A stretch of DNA of 32,388 bases from Bradyrhizobium sp. ORS 375. GTDB taxonomy: Bacteria > Pseudomonadota > Alphaproteobacteria > Rhizobiales > Xanthobacteraceae. Where the stretch lies: positions 1-32,388 of the forward strand of contig NZ_CAFI01000052.1 in assembly GCF_000239775.1 (NCBI RefSeq). The letters are read 5' to 3'. Position 1 is the first letter of the stretch, and each line of letters begins with the position of its first letter. Below are positions 24,044 through 32,157 of this stretch, in pieces. The notes beneath the pieces were generated by a model. It made no database searches, had not been told where the DNA came from, and saw only the letters and a list, made by a program, of their open reading frames with translations. The translations under genes and the position numbers were made by a program.

Positions 24044-24733
24044 TCACTTCGGTTTATTTGCGCCCAGCGACAGCGGCGCGCCGATCGAGGGCGGCGAGCC
24101 GGCCGTCGGGCCGCAGCCGCCCGCGCTCGACCCCGACCCGGCCTGCGGCAACAGCACCTGCACGCCCCGCCCGCTGTCCGATTCGACCCGCGACACGCCG
24201 GTGGTCATGTCGACCGTGAGGCGGTCACCGCGCATCACGTTCTTGCACTGGGTCAGCACCACGCCGCCCTGCATCGTGATCATGTTGGTCTTGGTGTCGT
24301 AGACCGCGGTCTCGCCTGTCACGACCTGGTCCTTCTGCGTCACCTTGACGTCGCCGCGCGCCTCGAGCCGGCGGATCGCCGAGCTGCCGTCCGGGCCGGG
24401 CGTCGCGGCCGGCGTCGCCTTGGTGGCCTTGGCGCCGCCCTGCTGGGCACCGCCATCATAGAACACCACCAGCGACTTCGAGGTCATGGTGGTGTCGCCC
24501 TGCACGACCTTGACGTTTCCGGTGAAGGTCGCCTCCTTCTTCTTGTCGCGCATCTCCAGCGAGGCCGCCTCGATCTGGATCGGCTGGTCGCGGTTTTGCG
24601 AGAACCCCTGCAGCGCGTTTGGCACGCCCGTGGTCGCACTTTGCGCCTGCAGCGCATCGGCGCACGCGATCAGCGCCAGCGCGGCGACAGCGGCAGCGCG
24701 ACAGAGGACGGGAAGCAAACGGCACGGGGTCAT
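24044..24733 (-). CDS. lptA: LPS transport periplasmic protein LptA
   Basis: LptA forms the beta-jellyroll bridge that carries LPS across the periplasm. The 229-residue precursor has a signal peptide (basic MTPCR start, hydrophobic AAAVAALALIACADA). Two OstA repeats follow: QIEAASLEMRDKKKEATF then DVKVTQKDQVVTGETAVYDT. The tail is Gly/Ser-rich. ATG at 24733 lies four bases after the lptC stop; the in-frame ATG at 24748 overlaps lptC by 11 bases and is an alternative. Either way lptC and lptA are coupled. The gap of 367 bases that follows, to lptB, holds no gene; only GAGGTCGCG units near 23842 and 23860 stand out. Confidence 0.93.
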   Translation of the reverse strand: MTPCRLLPVLCRAAAVAALALIACADALQAQSATTGVPNALQGFSQNRDQPIQIEAASLEMRDKKKEATFTGNVKVVQGDTTMTSKSLVVFYDGGAQQGGAKATKATPAATPGPDGSSAIRRLEARGDVKVTQKDQVVTGETAVYDTKTNMITMQGGVVLTQCKNVMRGDRLTVDMTTGVSRVESDSGRGVQVLLPQAGSGSSAGGCGPTAGSPPSIGAPLSLGANKPK

Positions 24734-24737
24734 CGGA

Positions 24738-25466
24738 TCACTTCGCATTGCGGGCGGTGCGGCCGGAATCGGCGCTCGCCGTCGTCGCCGGGGCGGCATT
24801 CATGTTGTCGAGGTTCATCACCACGTTGCCCTCGAAGCGCACCACCTCGCCATTGTCGGTGATACGCAGCCGATCGGCGGAGAGCGTGCCGTTGGTCAGC
24901 TTGACGTCGACGCGTTCGTCGGAGCTCACCGTGCCCTTGGCCATGTCGACCGAGGCCCGGCTGAGCCGCGCCTCGTAGCCGCTCGACGTCGTCAGCAGGA
25001 TGTCCTTCTTCAGCTCGAGCTGCTGCTGCTTGGTGTCGAACACGCCGGTGTTGGCCTTCAAGGTCACCGTGGACTGATCCTCCATCAGCACCTTGGCGCG
25101 GAGGACGTTGAGCTCGACGTGATCGGGATCGGTGAGGTCCTGCACCGCGCTGTGAGCGACGAGATCATAGGGCCGCTGGTCCGGTGTGAACCCTGTCAGA
25201 TGCGGCGTCTCCATCGTGATCTTGCGGCCGGAGATGACGAGATTGCCGGTGAGATTGTTGGTCTCGATCTTCATCTTGAACGGATTGAACAGGGCGATGC
25301 CGATCACCACCGCCATCGCCAGTCCGACCGCCGCCGGCACCGCCACCCGCAGCACGCGCACGACGCGGCTATGGCGCGCCGCCACCGCGAAGCGCGCCTG
25401 CAGGGTTGGGTCGTAGACGGGGTTCTGGACCGAGTTCACCAGGGCTCCGACGGACACGGGACGCAT
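24738..25466 (-). CDS. lptC: LPS export protein LptC
   Basis: LptC links LptB2FG in the inner membrane to periplasmic LptA. The 242-residue protein has one membrane anchor (about residues 42-60, VPAAVGLAMAVVIGIALF) after a basic N-terminus, and then a beta-jellyroll domain: LVISGRKITMETPHLTGF, TLKANTGVFDTKQQQLEL and LSADRLRITDNGEVVRFEG. Alphaproteobacterial LptC is longer than E. coli LptC (191 residues), as seen here. The ATG at 25466 agrees with this. It is upstream of and coupled to lptA. RNase D precedes it by 132 bases on the same strand, possibly with a promoter between. Confidence 0.93.
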   Translation of the reverse strand: MRPVSVGALVNSVQNPVYDPTLQARFAVAARHSRVVRVLRVAVPAAVGLAMAVVIGIALFNPFKMKIETNNLTGNLVISGRKITMETPHLTGFTPDQRPYDLVAHSAVQDLTDPDHVELNVLRAKVLMEDQSTVTLKANTGVFDTKQQQLELKKDILLTTSSGYEARLSRASVDMAKGTVSSDERVDVKLTNGTLSADRLRITDNGEVVRFEGNVVMNLDNMNAAPATTASADSGRTARNAK

Positions 25467-25598
25467 GCGAAACAGCGATCATCCTACCATGGCCGCGCCG
25501 GCCATTGCAGCTCGGAACTGGCGCGAAATCGCGACGCAGGGGCCCCTGCGATCATTAAGAGAGATTAATGATTCTGAACGGCGGGCGGGCTGGGCGCA

Positions 25599-26213
25599 TC
25601 ATGAATGCGCAAAAATGTCCTCGGCCTCGAATCCGCCCAGATCGAGGATCGCGCGATGCGGCAGGAACGCGAAACAGGCCTGCGCCACCGCCAGCCGCCC
25701 CTCGCGCGCCAGCATCACGTCGAGCTTCTCCCGCAGCGCATGCAGATGCAGCACGTCTGAGGCGGCATAGGCGAGCTGCGGCTCGCTGAGGCTGTCGGCG
25801 CCCCAGTCGCTCGACTGCTGCTGCTTCGACAGATCGACATTGAGCAGTTCGCGGACGAGATCCTTCAGCCCATGGCGATCGGTGTAGGTGCGCGCCAGCC
25901 GCGAGGCGATCTTGGTGCAATACACCGGCTGCGGCATCACCCCGAAAGTATGAAACAGCGTCGCGACGTCGAAGCGCGCGAAGTGGAAGATCTTGGTGAC
26001 GGCGGGATTGCCGAGCAGCGCCTTCAGATTGGGCGCGTCGGTGTGCCCCTTCGGGATCTGCACCACGTCGGCCGAGCCGTCGCCGGGCGACAGCTGCACC
26101 ACGCACAGCCGATCGCGGTGCGGATTGAGCCCCATCGTCTCGGTGTCGATCGCAACCGAGGTGGTGTAGCGGGACAGATCAGGCAGGTCGCCACGGTGCA
26201 GGCGGACGGTCAT
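25599..26213 (-). CDS. ribonuclease D-family 3'-5' exonuclease
   Basis: This DEDDy 3'-5' exonuclease trims RNA 3' ends. The 204 residues carry all five catalytic residues: D23 and E25 in AIDTETMG, D81 in HFARFDVATL, and Y148 and D152 in AYAASDVLHL. There is no HRDC domain, so it is the short form (RND-like, about 200 residues) common in alphaproteobacteria. The ATG at 26213 is chosen because family similarity begins there, with AGAGG 12 bases upstream. A longer open frame to 26312 is unlikely to be translated. It begins the minus-strand run leading to lptC. Confidence 0.93.
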   Translation of the reverse strand: MTVRLHRGDLPDLSRYTTSVAIDTETMGLNPHRDRLCVVQLSPGDGSADVVQIPKGHTDAPNLKALLGNPAVTKIFHFARFDVATLFHTFGVMPQPVYCTKIASRLARTYTDRHGLKDLVRELLNVDLSKQQQSSDWGADSLSEPQLAYAASDVLHLHALREKLDVMLAREGRLAVAQACFAFLPHRAILDLGGFEAEDIFAHS

Positions 26214-26480
26214 GGATGTCAAAACCTCTGTCGAATCAATGGCGGACGCCACGGGCCGGGCGACGCCGCGGGACGCGCTCGGGAACCGGCTTAGCCCGGC
26301 GCTGGTAACCATCCGGCAAACGCGCCGGGTGGTCCTCAGGATCAGCCGAGGGATTGCCAGCGCGGCAGCCGGGGCGCAAGGGGCAGTGGGGCCTCGCGAT
26401 TCGATCGCCTGCCGGCAACCCGGCCCGGTTCTGCCGGCCGCTCGGCACGCGCCACCACGCGCGGCGCATTCGGGCGCGGC

Positions 26481-26813
26481 TCACTTCACGCAGGAGCGCG
26501 CGACGATTTCGATCTTGCGGCGGTCGCCGGCGAGATCGAACTCCAACCCCATCGCCGTCTCGAAATCGACCTTGCCGATCCCATCGTAGTTGAGCTCGAC
26601 CCGCTTCGCCGCCTGCAAGCCGGCCATGGTCGCGCCGACGATCTGCGCCGAGACCTGCGGACCGAGCGGGCCGGTCTCAAGCGCGGCCTGCTTGAACGGA
26701 AAGTAGCTGGCGCATGATGGGGCGAGGAGGCTTCGAAAGAGAAGCCGGAGCGAGAAGCTTGGCCGAACGCGATCTCGCGGACTAACATCCGTTCGCGTCC
26801 GTGCGGGAGGATG
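26481..26813 (-). pseudogene. small conserved-looking gene without a start codon
   Basis: The frame ending at 26481 reads (minus strand) CASYFPFKQAALETGPLGPQ, then about 58 more residues to the end REVARSCVK-like (IEIVARSCVK). It looks protein-like, with a Ser/Cys/Tyr core and a hydrophobic LRLLFRSLLAPSCAS signal-peptide-like part before it. From the upstream stop (TAG, 26814-26816) to the internal ATG there is no ATG, GTG or TTG. The internal ATG would leave 43 residues. The upstream half is therefore probably degraded or frameshifted. Function is unknown. It is divergent from the small membrane protein starting at 26845. Confidence 0.4.
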
Positions 26814-26844
26814 CTACCGCCGGCAGAGCGACGAGGACACCATC

Positions 26845-27231
26845 ATGAAGCAGCTGCTGGAGCAGTTCGCCGAGGAGCTGATGCAGGATGATCTGCTGGT
26901 GCCCGTCGCCTGCGGGCTGTGCGGAGCGGTGCTGACGCCGATCGGCCTGCTGCTGCTCTACGGCTTCACGACGCGCGGCATCGAGCGGCTGCCGCTGCCG
27001 TGGCCGCTCGCCGCGCTCACCGTCCTGGTGCTGCTCTCACTCGGCCCCCTGTTGATCCTGCGCAGCGTGCTGTCGCGCCGGACGAAGCTCGGCAGCTTCG
27101 CCGAACGCTACGCGACGCTCGGCTTCCTGCGACAGCCGGACGATTTTGCTGTCGGAATCATGCTGCCGGCGATCGCGCTGACCCTCCTGCTGCGCAGGCT
27201 CGGCGTGAACGGCGAGGCGCTGGCCGATTAG
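26845..27231 (+). CDS. small hypothetical membrane protein
   Basis: I do not recognise this 128-residue protein. It has an acidic start (EQFAEELMQDD), two strong hydrophobic segments at about 18-42 and 50-72, and a weaker one near 103-115. Basic residues between them suggest a cytoplasmic loop at about 75-88. The ATG at 26845 is preceded by GAGGA 8-12 bases away. It stands alone, divergent from the probable broken gene, and the 389 bases after it contain no other gene before dctP. Confidence 0.65.
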   Translation: MKQLLEQFAEELMQDDLLVPVACGLCGAVLTPIGLLLLYGFTTRGIERLPLPWPLAALTVLVLLSLGPLLILRSVLSRRTKLGSFAERYATLGFLRQPDDFAVGIMLPAIALTLLLRRLGVNGEALAD

Positions 27232-27620
27232 GCCGCGCCTGCATCGCAGAGGCTACAACGCCCACTTGTTGCGGCGAATGGTGTCGCGCCGAGACCGACG
27301 CCTTGCCCCGAGGCGGTGCGGACGAGTGAGCAATGGGGTCGGCGAGGATCTCCCGCCCGCGCACCGTCGGCAGATGACGCGACAGCCGCGTTGTCAAACG
27401 ACGATGAGGCGTGCGCGCCGGCCGGTTTGCGGCGCAGCAACGCGCTGTATCGATTGATCCAACTCTTGCATTGATCGATGCCGCAATTGGCTTGGACAGA
27501 CAATGCCACTGGCCCTACGCGTGATAATGGCGCTTGACTTCGCATCTGAAGTGGAGCGACCCAAGGCGGCCTGCAGCATCTGCGCCACAACGACACAATC
27601 AATTCAAGGAGGAAGCCCGG

Positions 27621-28592
27621 ATGAAGACACTTTCAGCTCTCATTGCAGCCGCCGTGCTGGCGTTCTCGTCGCCGTTGGCGATGGCGCGCGATTTCCGCTC
27701 GGCCGACGTGCACCCGGCCGACTATCCGACAGTCGAAGCCGTCAAGTTCATGGGCAAGCAGCTCGCTGCGGCGAGCGGCGGCAAGCTCGGCGTCAAGGTG
27801 TTTCCGAACGGCGCCCTCGGCTCCGAGAAGGACACCATCGAGCAGCTCAAGATCGGCGCGCTCGACATGATGCGGATCAACTCCTCGCCGCTCAACAATT
27901 TCGTGCCCGAGACCGTCGCGCTGTGCCTGCCCTTCGTGTTCCGCGACACGCAGCATATGCGCAACGTCCTGGACGGCCCGATCGGCGACGAGATCCTGGC
28001 CGCCATGGAGCCTGCCGGCCTGATCGGCCTCGCCTACTACGACAGCGGCTCGCGCTCGATCTACACCGTCAAGGCGCCGGTCAAGTCGCTCGCCGACCTC
28101 AAGGGCCTGAAGATCCGCGTTCAGCAGTCCGATCTCTGGGTCGGCATGATCCAGAGCCTCGGCGCCAACCCGACCCCGATGCCCTATGGCGAGGTCTACA
28201 CCGCGCTCAAGACCGGCCTGGTCGACGCTGCCGAGAACAACTGGCCGTCCTACGAATCCTCCCGCCATTTCGAGGCCGCCAAGTTCTACAACGTCACCGA
28301 GCACTCGCTTGCGCCTGAAGTCCTCGTGATGTCCAAGAAGGTCTGGGACACCCTGAGCAAGGAAGACCAGGCGATGATCCGCAAGGCGGCCAAGGAATCC
28401 GTGCCCGTCATGCGCAAGCTCTGGGACGAGCGCGAGCAGGCCTCCCGCAAGACCGTCGAGGCCGCCGGCGTCCAGGTCGTGACGATCGCCAATAAGCAGG
28501 AGTTCGTCGACGCGATGAAGCCGGTCTACCAGAAGTTCGCCGGCGACGAGAAGCTCTCGAGCCTCGTCAAGCGCATCCAGGACACGAAGTAA
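27621..28592 (+). CDS. dctP: TRAP transporter periplasmic binding protein (DctP family)
   Basis: TRAP binding proteins catch organic or sugar acids for Na+-driven import by the DctQM membrane proteins. The 323-residue precursor has a signal peptide ending PLAMA (about residue 22). The conserved region LKGLKIRVQQSDLW carries the Arg that bonds the substrate carboxylate. The stretch AENNWPSYESSRHFEAAKFY is typical of the family. That stretch resembles sugar-acid (uronate-like) binders more than C4-dicarboxylate ones, which is inference. The ATG at 27621 has AAGGAGGAA upstream, an almost perfect ribosome-binding site. It is followed by a hairpin and the membrane subunits. Confidence 0.92.
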   Translation: MKTLSALIAAAVLAFSSPLAMARDFRSADVHPADYPTVEAVKFMGKQLAAASGGKLGVKVFPNGALGSEKDTIEQLKIGALDMMRINSSPLNNFVPETVALCLPFVFRDTQHMRNVLDGPIGDEILAAMEPAGLIGLAYYDSGSRSIYTVKAPVKSLADLKGLKIRVQQSDLWVGMIQSLGANPTPMPYGEVYTALKTGLVDAAENNWPSYESSRHFEAAKFYNVTEHSLAPEVLVMSKKVWDTLSKEDQAMIRKAAKESVPVMRKLWDEREQASRKTVEAAGVQVVTIANKQEFVDAMKPVYQKFAGDEKLSSLVKRIQDTK

Positions 28593-28650
28593 CAGTCACG
28601 GCCTCGACATCTCGACGTCGACACGCCTGCCAAGAACAACAATCATACGG

Positions 28651-28678
28651 TCCGGCGTCGCCATCAGGCGGCGCCGGA
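28651..28678 (+). promoter_or_regulatory. intercistronic hairpin between dctP and dctQ
   Basis: TCCGGCGTCGCC pairs with GGCGGCGCCGGA over 12 bp (one G-T) around the loop ATCA, in the 110 bases between dctP and dctQ. No U-run follows. It probably stabilises dctP mRNA or reduces read-through so that more binding protein than membrane protein is made. Confidence 0.6.
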
Positions 28679-28702
28679 AGGAAAGCCAGGGGAGGGACGG
28701 GA

Positions 28703-29248
28703 ATGACGGACCCACATGTCGGAGACCACGAGCACGGGGAGGGACGCCCGTCACGCGGTCCGCTGTCGCGGATCAACGCCGTCATCGCGCGGCTCGGCAT
28801 GTATCTGTCGGTCGCCGGCCTGCTCGTCATCGTCACCATCGTGTTCTACCAGGTGTTCGGCCGCTACGTGCTGAACTCCAGCCCGACCTGGACCGAGAAT
28901 TTGGCGCTGGTCCTGATCCTCTATGTCACGCTGATCGGCGCCGCCGTCGGCGTCCGTGACGCCGGCCATATCGGCATGGACAGCCTTCTCGTGATGCTGC
29001 CGGATTCGACGCGCGAGAAGATCGAGCTCGTGATCCACGTGCTGGTCGCGCTGTTCGGCATCGCCATGGCCTACAATGGCTGGATCCTCGGTGCCTCCGT
29101 CGGCACCGTGAAGATCGCCAATCTCGGTCTGCCCGAGCTCGTCCGCTACATCCCGCTGGTCGTGTCCGGGCTGCTGATCGTCTCGTTCTCCATCGAGCAC
29201 ATCATCGCTCTGCTGCGCGGTGAAGAGGTCGTCCCATCATGGAACTGA
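28703..29248 (+). CDS. dctQ: TRAP transporter small membrane subunit (DctQ family)
   Basis: DctQ is the four-helix partner of the large TRAP subunit. The 181 residues carry four hydrophobic segments, at about 30-50, 68-88, 107-128 and 148-168, after an acidic, His-rich cytoplasmic start. The stretches RYVLNSSPTWTENLAL and HIGMDSLL are the family core. The ATG at 28703 lies six bases after GGAGGGA. Its end overlaps the dctM start by ten bases, so the two membrane proteins are coupled. Substrate cannot be inferred from this subunit. Confidence 0.93.
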   Translation: MTDPHVGDHEHGEGRPSRGPLSRINAVIARLGMYLSVAGLLVIVTIVFYQVFGRYVLNSSPTWTENLALVLILYVTLIGAAVGVRDAGHIGMDSLLVMLPDSTREKIELVIHVLVALFGIAMAYNGWILGASVGTVKIANLGLPELVRYIPLVVSGLLIVSFSIEHIIALLRGEEVVPSWN

Positions 29249-30531
29249 TCATTCTCGGCGCCACCTTCTTCGGCTTCCTGATCCTCGGCGTCCCCGTCGC
29301 GTTCGCGATCGGCCTCTCCGCCATCTGCACCATCCTCTATGAGGGCCTGCCGGTCGCCGTCATCTTCCAGCAGATGATGTCGGGGATGAACATCTTCTCG
29401 TTCCTCGCGATTCCCTTCTTCGTCTTCAGCGGCGAGCTGATGCTGCATGGCGGCGTCGCCGACAAGATCGTGCAGCTCGCCAAGAACCTCGTCGGTCACA
29501 TCCGCGGCGGGCTTGGCATGTCCAACGTCGTCGCCTGCACGCTGTTCGGCGGCGTCTCCGGCTCTCCAGTCGCCGACGTCTCGGCGATGGGCGCGGTGAT
29601 GATCCCGATGATGAAGAAGGAAGGGTTCGACACCGACTACGCCGTCAACGTCACCACCCACGCCTCGCTGGTCGGCGCGCTGATGCCGACCAGCCACAAC
29701 ATGATCATCTATGCGCTCGCCGCCGGCGGCAAGGTGTCGATCGGCGCGCTGATCGCCGCCGGTCTGCTGCCGGCGCTGGTGCTGATGGTCTGCATGCTGG
29801 TCGCGGCCTACGCGGTCGCCGTGAAGCGCGGCTATCCCGCCGGCAAGTTTCCGGGCTGGTCGGAAGTCTTTCGCTCGTTCGCGGCGGCGCTGCCCGGCCT
29901 GCTGATCGTCGGCATCATTCTGGCGGGCATCCTGTCCGGCGTCTTCACCGCCACCGAGTCCGCGGCCGTCGCGGTCACCTACACGATCCTGCTGACGTTC
30001 TTCATCTACCGCACGATGACCTTGGCCAACTTCCTGCGGGCCGCGGCCAAGGCGGTGAAGACCACCGGCGTGGTGCTGCTGCTGATCGGCGTCTCCACGA
30101 TGTTCCAGTACCTGATGGGGCTCTATGAGGTCGCCGACTTCGCCGGCGACCTCATGAACAAGGTCTCCTCGCAGCCCTGGATGATCTTCCTCTTGATCAA
30201 CATCATCCTGTTCCTGCTCGGCACCTTCATGGACATGGCGGCCACCATCCTGATCTGCACCCCCATCTTCCTGCCGATCGCGATGAAGGCCGGCATGGAC
30301 CCGGTGCAGTTCGGCATGCTGATGCTGATCAACTGCGCGCTCGGCCTCAACACTCCGCCGGTCGGCACCACGCAGTTCGTCGGCTGCGCCATCGGCGGCA
30401 TCTCGGTCGGCGCCGTCATGCGCACCATCCTGCCGTTCTACGCCGCGCTGATCGCCGCCCTGATGTTCGTCACCTACGTGCCGGCGTTCTCGCTGTGGCT
30501 GCCGCGGCTGCTGATGGGCTACAAGGGATAA
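29239..30531 (+). CDS. dctM: TRAP transporter large permease subunit (DctM family)
   Basis: DctM is the ion-coupled channel of the TRAP importer. The 430-residue protein has about 12 membrane segments. FAIPFFVFSGELM-like LAIPFFVFSGELMLHGG, ACTLFGGVSGSPVADVSAMG and NCALGLNTPPVGTTQFVGCA are DctM hallmarks, the latter two the expected Na+/substrate sites. Length fits the family (about 425). GAAGAGG lies ten bases before the ATG at 29239, within dctQ. A hairpin at 30541 follows the stop. With dctP and dctQ it completes a full importer. Confidence 0.95.
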   Translation: MELIILGATFFGFLILGVPVAFAIGLSAICTILYEGLPVAVIFQQMMSGMNIFSFLAIPFFVFSGELMLHGGVADKIVQLAKNLVGHIRGGLGMSNVVACTLFGGVSGSPVADVSAMGAVMIPMMKKEGFDTDYAVNVTTHASLVGALMPTSHNMIIYALAAGGKVSIGALIAAGLLPALVLMVCMLVAAYAVAVKRGYPAGKFPGWSEVFRSFAAALPGLLIVGIILAGILSGVFTATESAAVAVTYTILLTFFIYRTMTLANFLRAAAKAVKTTGVVLLLIGVSTMFQYLMGLYEVADFAGDLMNKVSSQPWMIFLLINIILFLLGTFMDMAATILICTPIFLPIAMKAGMDPVQFGMLMLINCALGLNTPPVGTTQFVGCAIGGISVGAVMRTILPFYAALIAALMFVTYVPAFSLWLPRLLMGYKG

Positions 30532-30540
30532 TACAGCTCA

Positions 30541-30560
30541 GTTGCCTGTTGGCAGGCAAC
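30541..30560 (+). terminator. hairpin after the TRAP operon
   Basis: GTTGCCTG-TTGG-CAGGCAAC is a perfect 8-bp stem with a four-base loop, starting ten bases after the dctM stop. It lacks a U-run (CGGGCC follows), so it may be a processing or weak termination site. Confidence 0.45.
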
Positions 30561-30596
30561 CGGGCCTGGGATGGTTGCTGACGCCACACCCACAGT

Positions 30597-30714
30597 TGTC
30601 GTCCCCGCGAAAGCGGGGACCCATAACCACCGGCTGTTGTGAGGTACCCGGTACCGGCCGCCTGCCTATTCCAGAGATCACGCGGTATGGGTCCCCGCTT
30701 TCGCGGGGACGACA
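30597..30714. repeat. 29-bp inverted repeats with GAAA-loop hairpin arms
   Basis: Left arm 30597-30625 and right arm 30686-30714 are perfect 29-bp reverse complements. Each arm itself holds GTCCCCGC-GAAA-GCGGGGAC or its complement, an 8-bp hairpin with a GNRA loop. The 60 bases between show no gene. It lies between the convergent ends of dctM and the binding protein gene and could act in both directions as a terminator-like structure. Confidence 0.85.
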
Positions 30715-30767
30715 GCCGTGAGTGTGGAGACAGCTCGTACCAAATAGAACTGCTACGCGCCCACCCG

Positions 30768-31544
30768 TTACTTCGGCTCCTGCAACGTCACGCCATAGCG
30801 GCTGTAGATGCGCTGGACGGTGCCGTCGGCGCGCAGGCGGGCCAGCGCCGCTTCCACCGCTTCGCGCAAGGCGTCATCGGGACGGATCATGCCGATGGCC
30901 ACGTTCCAGTTGAGGCTCGGCTCGCTGTCGTCGAGGGCGATGATGCGCAGCGTCTTGTCCGGATGGGTCTGATTGTAATAGGCGGCATTGGCCGGCGTCA
31001 CCGCCGCGGCAGCGATCTCCTGATTGGCGAGCGCATCGAGGCTGTCGACCTCGAAGCCGAAGGTGGATATCGGCACATGCCGCTGGCTGATCAGCATCGC
31101 CGCGACCGACCCGACCTGCACCCCGACCTTGGTGGTCTGGTCGAGGCCGGTGATGGAGGTGAGCTTGCTCCCCTGCGGCACCGCCAGCGCCACGCCCGTG
31201 TGATAATACGGCTTGGTGGTCTTCAGCCGGGTCTGCTCCAGCGCCTCCGGATCGGCGATGACGTCCATGACGAGGTCGCAGCCGGCCGCGCGCACCTGGA
31301 ACATCGTGATGATCCAGTCGAGACGCAGCGAGACGCCGAGCTCGCGCGCCAGCGCCTGGCCCATTTCGACCTGGAAGCCCGGCGGGTCGCCGGCCTTGCT
31401 GGCGAAGGGCAGCGAATTGGGATGCGCGCACAGCCCGATCTGGCCTTGCGAGCGGATGGCATCGAGCGAGCGCGCCTCGGCCGGGCCGATCAGGCCAAGA
31501 ATAAGGCCGAGCATGGCGACGAGCAGCGTGAACAATCGTGTCAT
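30768..31544 (-). CDS. periplasmic binding protein, MxaJ/XoxJ-like
   Basis: This 258-residue protein has a signal peptide (hydrophobic LLVAMLGLILGLIG, cleaved near AEA). A family-3 solute-binding fold follows: IGLCAHPNSLPFA, FQVEMGQALARELG, GCDLVMDVIADPE and TTKPYYHTGVALAVPQ. GLCAHPNSLPFA and AAGCDLVM ... TTKPYY recall the MxaJ/XoxJ group that accompanies PQQ methanol dehydrogenases. Ordinary amino-acid binding proteins are an alternative. A small cytochrome c gene lies 247 bases upstream on the same strand, which supports a redox role. No dehydrogenase is in the window, so function is inferred. Confidence 0.8.
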   Translation of the reverse strand: MTRLFTLLVAMLGLILGLIGPAEARSLDAIRSQGQIGLCAHPNSLPFASKAGDPPGFQVEMGQALARELGVSLRLDWIITMFQVRAAGCDLVMDVIADPEALEQTRLKTTKPYYHTGVALAVPQGSKLTSITGLDQTTKVGVQVGSVAAMLISQRHVPISTFGFEVDSLDALANQEIAAAAVTPANAAYYNQTHPDKTLRIIALDDSEPSLNWNVAIGMIRPDDALREAVEAALARLRADGTVQRIYSRYGVTLQEPK

Positions 31545-31609
31545 GGCGTGGTCCCCACAGGATGACTTTCATCGCGGTCTGCGGCGCGCGTGCCGGCTGC
31601 GTCCCGACC

Positions 31610-31749
31610 GTCATTCCGGGGCAAGGCCGCCAGGCCTTGAACCCGGAATCCCGAGCCTGTCTTGCGTACCGTTCATCTCGGGATTCCGGGTTCAATCGCC
31701 GCCGCGCAGCCGCTGCGCGCCCGCGCCGCGCCGATTGCCCCGGAATGAC
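31610..31749. repeat. nested palindrome in the cytochrome c-binding protein gap
   Basis: Outer arms 31610-31624 and 31735-31749 (GTCATTCCGGGGCAA and its reverse complement) enclose inner arms 31637-31655 and 31677-31695 (TTGAACCCGGAATCCCGAG and its complement). Both pairs are perfect, 15 and 19 bp. It could fold into a cruciform or a long hairpin in RNA and might separate expression of the two genes. No second copy was seen in the window. Confidence 0.8.
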
Positions 31750-31791
31750 GTCGAGACTGCAACTGGTCGTTTCCCCCGTGCGACGGTCGAA

Positions 31792-32157
31792 CTAATCAGG
31801 TTTCAACGCCCGGATGTAAGCGATGATCGCGTCGATCTGGGCGTCGCTGAAGGTCTCGCCGAACGCCGGCATCGCGCCGGGCTTGCCGACCTTGATCCGG
31901 TTGCGCAGGAAGTCGTCGCTGCGGGGCGAGTCCATCAGCTGCGGGCCCTTGCCGGCGACGCGGCCGGCGCTGGAGTGGCACCAGCCGCAGGTCGTCGCGA
32001 ACAATTGCTGGACGTCGAGCTGCTCGGGCGGCGGCGCAGCCGACTGCGCCCAGGCTGGCACGGCGCAAGCCAGCACGGCGGCCGTGATCGCCGGCAACCG
32101 GCCGCGCCTCACGAGAGCGTGTAGCACCATTGCGCGTGTCGTCCACGCCGGTTTCAT
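31792..32157 (-). CDS. small periplasmic c-type cytochrome
   Basis: This 121-residue precursor has a signal peptide (GRLPAITAAVLACAVPAWA, cleaved before QSA) and then one class I cytochrome c domain. The haem motif is CGWCH (57-61), and the axial Met is probably M96 in GAMPAF. TFSDAQIDAIIAYIRAL is the typical last helix. It would carry electrons in the periplasm. Start is uncertain: ATGs at 32130, 32157 and 32172 are all possible; 32172 has AAGG close by and 32130 gives the shortest signal peptide. The MxaJ/XoxJ-like gene follows after a nested palindrome. The gap to the right edge contains only the REP-like repeat. Confidence 0.85.
   Translation of the reverse strand: MKPAWTTRAMVLHALVRRGRLPAITAAVLACAVPAWAQSAAPPPEQLDVQQLFATTCGWCHSSAGRVAGKGPQLMDSPRSDDFLRNRIKVGKPGAMPAFGETFSDAQIDAIIAYIRALKPD

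Noticed and set aside
27440-27560. A sigma-54 promoter upstream of dctP
   Set aside because: No TGGC-N-TTGC element with correct -24/-12 spacing was found, despite TTGGC and TTGCA-like fragments.
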